DNA of 38,751 nt. Origin: a virus. Of the stretch, positions 32,139 through 38,751 are shown in pieces; position 1 is the stretch's first letter, and each line of letters opens with the position of its first letter. The position numbers and the translations under genes were made by a program. The notes beneath the pieces were generated by a model. The model had not been told where the DNA came from. It was given only the letters and a program-made list of their open reading frames with translations, and did no database searches. The stretch is taken from positions 1-38,751 of the IMG/VR virus record IMGVR_UViG_3300037963_003320. One strand, given 5' to 3'.

Positions 32139-32159
32139 AATAACGAGAAAGGTTAGCCC

Positions 32160-32195
32160 TTAAATAAAAATAGCCACTCCTTTCGGGTGGCTATT
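32160..32195 (-). terminator. Rho-independent terminator after the head-associated gene
   Basis: On the - strand a perfect 9-bp stem, AATAGCCAC (32195-32187) and GTGGCTATT (32177-32169), holds an inner CC-GAAA-GG tetraloop-type cap, followed by TTTTTATTTA. It lies 20 bases past the stop of the gene at 32215 and about 22 bases before the repeated motif. Confidence 0.87.
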
Positions 32196-32214
32196 CTTAG
32201 TTATTTAAAGAATA

Positions 32215-33045
32215 TTAATTTATTCTTTTTTCAATTGAAGATAAAACTTCCATACCTTCGTCGGTCTTAAACCAAGCAGCTAGTGCTGAATATGGATGTT
32301 CGTCAAAAGGAACTGTCATAAGTTTTCTATCATTAGATCCCCACATGAAAGTTCTTTGATCAGAAGATAATTTAATAATCCCCATTTCTGTAGCTTTAAT
32401 ACCAGTATTCCTTAATCTGATATTAGGATCATTTGCTAAATCAATAAATAAAGATGGCGTTCTTCTAGACATAACTAGTGCATCTCTTTTTATTTCAGCT
32501 GAAGACATTTTAGAAATTCCACTTCCAACTTCAACTCTCATTATAGCTTCTATCTCATCAAAGCTTAATGATTTAGCTAGATTCATAGCTTCTAGCTCTA
32601 GTTCGATATAATCAACATGGTTAGCGGCATCTCTCTGCTCATCTACCTCATGATACTTTTTACCTCTATGAGGATGATATAATGATAAAAGCTTTTGTAA
32701 AGCAACTTTTTCTTTTGGAACAGATAAAACCCCATCTCTAAACCACACGTGCTCTGGTCTCTTAACACCTTTCATCTCATCAACAAACACCGTTCTTTGA
32801 TTTCTTGAATAACCAACTTCTCTTTCGTATCCCTTTTCTTCATCAAACCAAAACAAACCTTTTGTTTTCAAGTGGTAAGCTAATGGAGCTTGTCCGTTTA
32901 AAACATAAACTCTATCTCTTACTTCCCAAGTATCTCTTGGTTTAGCTTTTGCTTTAGGAGCTTCAACCTTAGGTTGTTCTTTAACAACCACTGTTTCTTC
33001 AACCATAGGTTCTTCAACCTTAGTCTCTTTCTTTTTGTTTGCCAT
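32215..33045 (-). CDS. Head-associated structural protein (276 aa)
   Basis: The N-terminal 35 residues are low-complexity Lys/Glu/Val/Pro (KVEEPMVEETVVVKEQ), followed by a folded domain starting WEVRDRVYVLNGQAPLAYHL. The middle has FRDGVLSVPKEKVALQKLLS and LYHPHRGKKYHEVD, and the end SALAAWFKTDEGMEVLSSIE. I recall similar proteins next to capsid genes in this phage group but no assigned role; possibilities are a head fibre, minor capsid or head-completion protein. The gene is bracketed by two terminators (33068-33103 and 32160-32195), so its level depends on read-through from the capsid gene or on an unseen promoter in the 75-base gap. It has no membrane or signal sequence. Confidence 0.64.
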   Translation of the reverse strand: MANKKKETKVEEPMVEETVVVKEQPKVEAPKAKAKPRDTWEVRDRVYVLNGQAPLAYHLKTKGLFWFDEEKGYEREVGYSRNQRTVFVDEMKGVKRPEHVWFRDGVLSVPKEKVALQKLLSLYHPHRGKKYHEVDEQRDAANHVDYIELELEAMNLAKSLSFDEIEAIMRVEVGSGISKMSSAEIKRDALVMSRRTPSLFIDLANDPNIRLRNTGIKATEMGIIKLSSDQRTFMWGSNDRKLMTVPFDEHPYSALAAWFKTDEGMEVLSSIEKRIN

Positions 33046-33067
33046 AATATAATATAATAAAAATTAG

Positions 33068-33103
33068 TAAATAAAAGAAAAGAGGAGCGACTAGCGCTCC
33101 CCC
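33068..33103 (-). terminator. Rho-independent terminator after the major capsid gene
   Basis: On the - strand GGAGCG (33100-33095) pairs with CGCTCC (33089-33084) around CTAGT. The stem extends to 9 bp with two G-U pairs and is followed by TTTTCTTTTATTT. It begins 18 bases past the capsid stop and precedes the next gene in the same direction, so partial termination would lower expression of the genes behind it. Confidence 0.84.
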
Positions 33104-33120
33104 AATCTTAATTGTTGTTA

Positions 33121-34644
33121 TTAGTAAGTACCTTCACCTTCTAACAGTACGAAGTTATTAGCACCTTGAGTAACTAAACATCTTTCAGTTAAGAAGTTCA
33201 TTCTCATTGCGTCAATATCATTCGTCATTGCTCCAACGGCTCCAGTAGTCCAAGTTTTGAACCTTCTGTCCTCCATTTGAGAAGCTCTGTATCTAACGTG
33301 TAAAAACGGTCGCTTTAAGTTTTTACCTAAAGTTTGGTCATACACACTAGTTACACCAGCAGGAACTAAAACACCTCTAACGTGGTTTGATACATCTAGC
33401 ATACCACCTCTTGTAGCTTTGTCATTTAAGTATTTCCAATCTGTTTTGTAGAAGTCATAAGAACCTCTTCTAAAACCATTGAAACCTAAATTCAACGCCA
33501 TATCTTCAGAGTTGTCAAATACACCGTAAGATGTACCACCAGCACCGTAAGCACTTTGTCCAGCTAACATTTCATCTACAGCTAGAGAAAGATCTCTATT
33601 GCAGAACATCATGTACTCTTCAATAGCACCCTGAGTGTCAAGTTGTTTCAATATTGTATCAAAGTCATCTAACATATTGTCGTCACTCCAACCAGTAACT
33701 CCAGTATCTAAAAGACCGTCAAAAACGTTTCCTCTAGCTCTAAGTGCTGCGAATAAACCTTCAGTACCAGCAATTATAGTGTTTGAACCGTAACCAGTTA
33801 AATTATCACCAGAAGTACCATCAGCGTTAGCATCAGATAATTCATGCTCAATTAAAACCATTTCACAGTAATCAGAGAAACGAGATCTAGTATCACCAGC
33901 TGATTTCAAGTACCACATGTAACCATTTTGTCCATCTTCACCAGATACTTCAACCCAGCCAATTTGAGCAGCATCAGATCCTGAGATCTCATACATATCT
34001 TTAATTATAACTGGTTTGTTACCGTAAGACTTGAACTGAGGCTTTAAAGCTTCTGTTCTACCCGTAGTACCTTTTGAATACTCAGATCCAAAAACAAACA
34101 TAGCGTGACCATCTGTAAGATCAGCTGTACCGACATCATCCATGCCCGAAAGTGATTTACTTAAAAGAACACCAGTAGCTTGAGTTACTGTTTGACCACC
34201 TACAGTTGCTGTTGCTACTGCGTTAACATAACCTTTAACATTAGAGTTTGCATCTGATAAAACTACGAGATCACCTTTTCTAACACCCGCTGCCGTTGAA
34301 CCATATAACGTGTTACCATCACAATCTTTTACTATCGTAAATACAAACGTATCAGGTGTTCCAGCAGTATAATTACAGTTACCTAAAAAAGATAAATGTA
34401 ATCTACCTTGCTCTGACCAAACTACTTGATCTGAACTCATTGGCTCTTCTGCACCAACCATTTCTAAGAAGCCTGAAACTGTTCTGTTACCAAAGACCTC
34501 GGCTTCTTTTTCCATAAGATCTGGTAAATATTGTTGTCCCCAATCATTCCCTGCACCACTAGTAAAGTCGATATAATTCGACGCTAGTGTTTGTTGTAAT
34601 GGGGAAGGGTTCGGATTTGTCGCACCCGTCATACTTGTTGCCAT
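33121..34644 (-). CDS. Major capsid protein (507 aa)
   Basis: The protein begins MATSMTGATNPNPSPLQQTL and continues with DWGQQYLPDLMEKEAEVFGN, then SGFLEMVGAEEPMSSDQVVW, matching the N-terminal arm and following strand of large HK97-fold capsid proteins in this phage group. Later parts (GGTSYGVFDNSEDMALNLGF, LHVRYRASQMEDRRFKTWTT, TERCLVTQGANNFVLLEGEG) fit the peripheral and axial domains. The place between a scaffold-like gene and head-to-tail genes, its size and the terminator immediately after it support this as the most abundant virion protein. The fold is inferred from length, order and recalled similarity, not from a structure comparison. Confidence 0.82.
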   Translation of the reverse strand: MATSMTGATNPNPSPLQQTLASNYIDFTSGAGNDWGQQYLPDLMEKEAEVFGNRTVSGFLEMVGAEEPMSSDQVVWSEQGRLHLSFLGNCNYTAGTPDTFVFTIVKDCDGNTLYGSTAAGVRKGDLVVLSDANSNVKGYVNAVATATVGGQTVTQATGVLLSKSLSGMDDVGTADLTDGHAMFVFGSEYSKGTTGRTEALKPQFKSYGNKPVIIKDMYEISGSDAAQIGWVEVSGEDGQNGYMWYLKSAGDTRSRFSDYCEMVLIEHELSDANADGTSGDNLTGYGSNTIIAGTEGLFAALRARGNVFDGLLDTGVTGWSDDNMLDDFDTILKQLDTQGAIEEYMMFCNRDLSLAVDEMLAGQSAYGAGGTSYGVFDNSEDMALNLGFNGFRRGSYDFYKTDWKYLNDKATRGGMLDVSNHVRGVLVPAGVTSVYDQTLGKNLKRPFLHVRYRASQMEDRRFKTWTTGAVGAMTNDIDAMRMNFLTERCLVTQGANNFVLLEGEGTY

Positions 34645-34662
34645 AATAAATTATTTTTTAAA

Positions 34663-35868
34663 TTATTGTTTTTTTCGTTTAATTTTCACCTTTAAACCAT
34701 CAGCGGAATCACCAAGCACTCTATATTTAACTCCTCCTACGTTAACCTCTCCATGTGTTTTCCTAGGATTCATATCGATATTTTTATCTTTAGCAACCTG
34801 CCCTTTGATAGCATCAGCTCTACCTTGTTCATAAAAGTGTTTAGCTACTGCATCAGCGTTCATGGCTGTAAATAAAGATTTGTGATACCCAACAGCGTCA
34901 TTAATTTGTTTTGTTTCTTTATCAACAAACTTGTTGACAAAATTATTAATATCACTTTGAGTGGTTTTAACTTGATCAGTATCTTTAACATTAAACCTAT
35001 ATCTCTTATCTCCAACTTGATAATCAAAACCTTTGAAATCTTTATTGAAAACACTATTGGTTTTAGTTTCAAACACCTTCTTGTTATTTTGTGCTATCTT
35101 ATTCTGCTTTTCGGTTTCCTTGTTGTATCTATTAAAAAAATCCATAGCTTTTTTTGCCTCAGGTGTTAACCTTGATCCAGCTTTAATTTCTTCATAATAC
35201 TTAGACTTTTGCCCGTCTAAATAGGCTTTAGCCTCGGCAACTTGCTCTTTGAGGGCTATTTTCTTTCTTTGAATTACTTTTGGATCGTCCTCTTCTTCAT
35301 CGTATCCAAAGTTTTCATCTAACATAAAATCTCTTTCTTCGTGAGTTAAATGAGATTTTGTTTTCTTATAATACTCATCTAATATCTCAGAGTCATTCAT
35401 TTTAGAAATGTCTTTATTTAAATTAACGTAGTCATTTAAATCACCTCCAGTCTCTTCCATGAACTTAACCAACTTCTCAACTTTTTCTGGAAGTGGTTTT
35501 CCTGTTTCTTTAGCTTCAGCAATAGACTCTTGAATCTTCTCTTCAGCTTCAGCTATTTCCTCTTGAGTTACTTCTTCTAAAACTGGTAAATCTTCTTCAG
35601 TTTTATTTTCATTAGAGTTATCTTTTACAATATCAACCTTCTCTTCAGCAACCACCTCTTCGGGTTTAGGCTCTGGATTAACAACTATAACCTCATCTTC
35701 AACAGGTTTTTCTTCAACTTCTTTGTTTTCAAACTGAGGTTTTGATAAATCAAGTTTTGTTGGAGCATTGTTGCTATTGTCGTTTGAGTAGGTTCTTTTT
35801 TTAATTTTAAGTTTTTCGACTTTACCGTCTACTTTAGGTTCTTCAACCTTTTTCAATTCTTTTGCCAT
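34663..35868 (-). CDS. Scaffold/assembly protein (401 aa)
   Basis: This is a highly charged, helical protein with no beta core. Residues 1-120 are Glu/Val/Pro/Lys-rich and probably disordered (KVEEPKVDGKVEKLKIKKR, KPEEVVAEEKVDIVKD). The middle carries coiled helices (EAEEKIQESIAEAKETGK, IQRKKIALKEQVAEAKAYLD) and the end is basic (VGGVKYRVLGDSADGLKVKI, KRKKQ). Acidic helical body with a basic C-terminus directly between portal and capsid is the standard form of phage scaffold proteins, whose C-terminus binds the capsid shell. No protease motif is visible, so scaffold release rather than cleavage by this protein is expected. It starts in the TTATTATGGC context. Confidence 0.78.
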   Translation of the reverse strand: MAKELKKVEEPKVDGKVEKLKIKKRTYSNDNSNNAPTKLDLSKPQFENKEVEEKPVEDEVIVVNPEPKPEEVVAEEKVDIVKDNSNENKTEEDLPVLEEVTQEEIAEAEEKIQESIAEAKETGKPLPEKVEKLVKFMEETGGDLNDYVNLNKDISKMNDSEILDEYYKKTKSHLTHEERDFMLDENFGYDEEEDDPKVIQRKKIALKEQVAEAKAYLDGQKSKYYEEIKAGSRLTPEAKKAMDFFNRYNKETEKQNKIAQNNKKVFETKTNSVFNKDFKGFDYQVGDKRYRFNVKDTDQVKTTQSDINNFVNKFVDKETKQINDAVGYHKSLFTAMNADAVAKHFYEQGRADAIKGQVAKDKNIDMNPRKTHGEVNVGGVKYRVLGDSADGLKVKIKRKKQ

Positions 35869-35894
35869 AATAAAATTTTATAAAATATTAAATA

Positions 35895-38285
35895 TTAGAG
35901 ATCGAATCTTTCCATATTCGCTCCCCCTGTTAGTATATCATTACCTGATGATTCAAAGTTTTTAAGGGAATCACCATCTTTTCTTCTATCTATCATATCC
36001 TTTTGGTGAGCAGCTTGTCTATCTACTCTAGCGTCTCTTCTATCTTCTCTAGCACCTTCTAGTTCGCTATTTGTTTGTCTTTTTGAATTTTCAATTCTTG
36101 AGTTTAGCTCGAACTCAAATTGCATCAACTCCTTTTTAACCGCAGCCTCTTGTCGCAAGTATTGTACTTTTAATTGGTTTCTAGTTTGTTCAAGTTGAGC
36201 TTCTGATTGCGTCTTTGCTTGATTTTTTTGAACCTCCATTTGGGCAGCAGCTTGTTGTTGTTGAGCATTTGCTTGTGCTTGAGCTTGGATATTTTGTTGC
36301 TGCATCTTCTGATCTCTTTCTATTTTCTTTCTTCTTTTAACCTTCAACAATCTATTAGCTAATTTAGTATTTCTAACATCTCTAAGATCTATAGCATCAT
36401 CTAAGTCTATTGACTTTTGAGCTAACGCAGCTTGAATATTGTTTTCTAACATAGCTTTTTCTTCTTCATCAGGCATTAGTTCTATAAATATACCAAAATC
36501 ATGAAGATGTAATTCTCTTAGCTCTGATAGCGTAGCAACATTATGTGCTCCAACAGCTCTAATAAAAGCATCCGCTGTCGGTGAATACTCTATTATATCA
36601 GCTATACGTAGCGATAAGCACTCCGCTGCCTTCGCGGTTAAAAACAACATAGACTGCAAAACATGCCTTGTTGCAGTATTTGAATTAGCTGCTGCGATTT
36701 TTTGAACACCAACTAAAGCATTACGGTCTGGTGTGCTTGCGTCTCTAGCTTCATTAAGTCCAGTTACATCTCTAATCATTTGTAAGTAATAATTATAAGT
36801 TGTAATTAAACTTTGTATTTTATTACCACCAGCTCCACTTTGTATTTGTTGAATTGGTACTTTAGCTGGATTCATATCACCTTCAGAGGTGAAACTTCTA
36901 CCAACAACAGACCCAGTTTGGAAGAACATGTTTAGAGCTTCTTGTGGATTATAGTTTGTTCCGTTGCCCAGGTCAACTTCAGCTAAACCATCAACATCTA
37001 AGAAAACTCCATCGGGAACCATTCTTGCCATCACTTGTTGTAGCTTTAAATGAGTTAATTGTATCATGTCAGCAAAACCCGTTATCCTACTAACAATTGA
37101 CTCTATTCTACCGTTGTACATTCTTGGTGCAACGATTTGATAACTCATTTTAACTTTTGTAAAATCAGAATCAGACCTCATCATATTAGGCATCATTTGC
37201 CATTTTAAAAGTTTATTTGACCCTAATATATAAACACCTTCATATAAACACTCTATTACTCTTTCTAACCTACTGTAATCACCGTCTTTGTTTTCAGGTG
37301 GATTAAATGTATCGTCTTTTTCAATAACTCTATCCGCACCACTACCGGTTTTCTTTAGCTTATAGACATCATTTGAGTGGGTTTTAAAATTAAAATATAA
37401 TACAGATACTTTATTTTTATCCCTATTAGCTCTACTATTAATTGGATCAACTGATGTTTTAGTTATATCATCTATATCTTTTTCAGTTAGGTCGTGAAAC
37501 TCTTTAACCAACTCATTAATTGGTATCTCCTTAACCTCTCCAACATAATATATATCTTCAAAATACGGTGAGTCTGTGTATGAGTAAACTAAATTGGCTG
37601 GATCAACATATTGAACTCTAGCACCACTACTCCAGTCGAAAGTAGTTTTTGTTGCACCAATACCTAGTACCGCTAAATCATATAAACATCTTCTTCTAAC
37701 AAGATCATAATCACTACCTTCAAGTAAAACGTTTATAGCTTGTTCTTCAGCTAACTCTATAGCTTGCTTGTATTCAAGCTGCATATGAAGTTTTAGTTCT
37801 TCTTCTGTATCAGGAATAGAGTCTGGATTATTTTCGTACAAATCAATGTTTGTACCCATTTTCACAACATCTTTAAACTCTCTAGACCTTATATCATTTA
37901 GCATAGATTCCATATACTCAGTTCTTTTATCAACACCATAACTGTCTTGGGAAAAACAATTGACCTCGTAAGATCTTTGAGCCATACCGTTGACCACTAT
38001 GTCTACGAACTTTGGAATTATTGGAACAGGTTTCCAATCTAAATTTAAGTAAGATAAATCACCATTTATGGATAATTCATTTTTATACTTTTCTACAGAC
38101 TGCTCACCTCTAGCATATAATCTTAATTTGTGAAAATTATTTATATAACTACTATATTTACTTGTTGCACCAGTGAACCACTCGTGCTTAATAGCTTTAG
38201 CTACTTTTAAGCCATACTCATGACTCATTTTTTCAATATCACTAACCGCTTGAGACGGAAAATTCTTTACGATAGACTCTATCAT
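35895..38285 (-). CDS. Portal protein (796 aa)
   Basis: The body contains blocks that I recognise from portal proteins of this phage group: PIIPKFVDIVVNGMAQRSYE, QLEYKQAIELAEEQAINVLL, LYDLAVLGIGATKTTFDWSS and YVDPANLVYSYTDSPYFEDI. Portal rings form the DNA channel at one vertex of the head. The last 140 residues are a Gln/Ala-rich helix (QQQNIQAQAQANAQQQQAAA) leading to a charged Arg/Glu helix and a Gly-rich end, longer than needed for the channel, and may form the long inner barrel seen in podoviruses. The start overlaps the terminase stop (ATGA), giving the classic terminase-portal order. Confidence 0.85.
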   Translation of the reverse strand: MIESIVKNFPSQAVSDIEKMSHEYGLKVAKAIKHEWFTGATSKYSSYINNFHKLRLYARGEQSVEKYKNELSINGDLSYLNLDWKPVPIIPKFVDIVVNGMAQRSYEVNCFSQDSYGVDKRTEYMESMLNDIRSREFKDVVKMGTNIDLYENNPDSIPDTEEELKLHMQLEYKQAIELAEEQAINVLLEGSDYDLVRRRCLYDLAVLGIGATKTTFDWSSGARVQYVDPANLVYSYTDSPYFEDIYYVGEVKEIPINELVKEFHDLTEKDIDDITKTSVDPINSRANRDKNKVSVLYFNFKTHSNDVYKLKKTGSGADRVIEKDDTFNPPENKDGDYSRLERVIECLYEGVYILGSNKLLKWQMMPNMMRSDSDFTKVKMSYQIVAPRMYNGRIESIVSRITGFADMIQLTHLKLQQVMARMVPDGVFLDVDGLAEVDLGNGTNYNPQEALNMFFQTGSVVGRSFTSEGDMNPAKVPIQQIQSGAGGNKIQSLITTYNYYLQMIRDVTGLNEARDASTPDRNALVGVQKIAAANSNTATRHVLQSMLFLTAKAAECLSLRIADIIEYSPTADAFIRAVGAHNVATLSELRELHLHDFGIFIELMPDEEEKAMLENNIQAALAQKSIDLDDAIDLRDVRNTKLANRLLKVKRRKKIERDQKMQQQNIQAQAQANAQQQQAAAQMEVQKNQAKTQSEAQLEQTRNQLKVQYLRQEAAVKKELMQFEFELNSRIENSKRQTNSELEGAREDRRDARVDRQAAHQKDMIDRRKDGDSLKNFESSGNDILTGGANMERFDL

Positions 38286-38751
38286 GTTTTTTGTTTTATT
38301 ATTGTTGATTGAAATCCTTTATTACTATACTTGGATATATTTAGGTTTATAGGTTTCTTTTCTGCATTTGGATTAGGTTTGTACAAATGTCTGTTACAAG
38401 CCATTATTGCTAATCCAGAACTTATTGAGGCATCATGCTTTGTCCTCTTGTTTATATCAAATCTCGACCAGTCGTTTAAGGTTTCATTAAAATACATATT
38501 ACCATAACTTCCATCTTGCAACAATCCCACATGGTCGTTGATATACATTTCAATTGCTGCAGCGTGAGCTTGTTTTATATCTTCACTTGAATTAGGTATA
38601 CCACCCACTTCTTTTTCTGCAACAGATAATTTATTCCAAACTTTATCTGGTCTATTCATACTAAACTTTCTATAACCTCGTCTTCTGAGATAGTATAATA
38701 GTCTAGGTTTATTATTCTCTGCTAATATTGGCATTCCGTAAAACACCAAAG
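38282..38751 (-). CDS. terL: Terminase large subunit, C-terminal (nuclease) part
   Basis: The frame continues past the right edge, so only about the last 155 residues are seen, and no start belongs to it here. The fragment has FYGMPILAENNKPRLLYYLR, RRGYRKFSMNRPDKVW and KRTKHDASISSGLAIMACN. The last block matches the end of the RNase H-like nuclease domain of phage packaging terminases, where a conserved acid (Asp in KHDA) binds metal before a final helix. The ATPase half is outside the window. It cuts concatemeric DNA and drives packaging through the portal encoded next. The stop is TGA inside the portal ATGA overlap. Confidence 0.78.
   Translation of the reverse strand, partial: LVFYGMPILAENNKPRLLYYLRRRGYRKFSMNRPDKVWNKLSVAEKEVGGIPNSSEDIKQAHAAAIEMYINDHVGLLQDGSYGNMYFNETLNDWSRFDINKRTKHDASISSGLAIMACNRHLYKPNPNAEKKPINLNISKYSNKGFQSTIIKQKT

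Noticed and set aside
1-38751. tRNA genes, CRISPR arrays, insertion sequences, integrase or attachment sites
   Set aside because: Nothing resembling these was seen by eye. Intergenic spaces are short and accounted for by terminators, the repeated motif and start leaders. A tRNA and repeat scan would be needed to exclude faint cases.

Overview
The window is part of the genome of a tailed bacteriophage, AT-rich and packed with genes. It ends at the left inside a ribonucleotide reductase gene and at the right inside the large terminase gene. The virion genes (portal, scaffold, capsid, two adaptor/ring-type proteins, a giant nozzle-type tail protein and three internal or ejection-type proteins, with no sheath, tape measure or baseplate genes) suggest a short-tailed, podovirus-like particle. 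Several signs point to a Bacteroidota, probably flavobacterial and aquatic, host. There is an Hc1-type histone-like protein of the Bacteroidota form. Three predicted signal peptides all have Gln at +1 after the predicted cut (the Bacteroidetes Q-rule). One secreted protein has Asp-Thr-rich repeats and an end resembling a type IX secretion sorting tail. Shine-Dalgarno sites are absent, and A/T-rich starts of the form TAATTATGGC recur. I cannot settle the exact viral family, or any relation to crAss-like phages, from sequence reading alone.

Layout. On the + strand at the left end are the last third or less of a B12-dependent (class II) ribonucleotide reductase and a 59-residue Hc1-like protein; a strong hairpin at 624-650 closes this unit. 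Everything else is on the - strand and reads from right to left: terminase (38751), portal, scaffold, major capsid protein, hairpin terminator, a head-associated protein, a second hairpin terminator, then a repeated 24-base motif (32115-32138). Two adaptor-like proteins, a 2368-residue nozzle-type protein and two smaller virion proteins follow. A second copy of the same motif (21040-21063) precedes the internal-protein group, which ends in a 3787-residue giant protein. The last 6.5 kb holds fibre-like proteins, a candidate peptidoglycan enzyme (DUF5675 type), an outer-membrane barrel-like protein, a secreted repeat protein, a staphylococcal-nuclease-like protein, a holin-like protein, a membrane/coiled-coil protein, an exported thioredoxin-fold protein lacking its redox cysteines, and small basic proteins.

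How the parts work together. The right part builds and fills the head and the middle part builds the tail and the internal proteins. The left part probably combines lysis with changes to the host envelope. The giant protein is probably delivered into the cell with the DNA. It carries a HAD phosphatase-like domain followed by a P-loop kinase (polynucleotide kinase/phosphatase or zeta-like), a zincin-type HExxH motif and a Cys/His tail. The parts most worth attention are this giant protein, the three exported proteins (each starting in an ATGA overlap with a small upstream gene), the SP(L/M/F)K motif shared by five small virion-region proteins, and the duplicated intergenic motif. No gene-free stretch exceeds 300 bases, and I saw no tRNA, CRISPR array, insertion sequence, integrase or attachment site.
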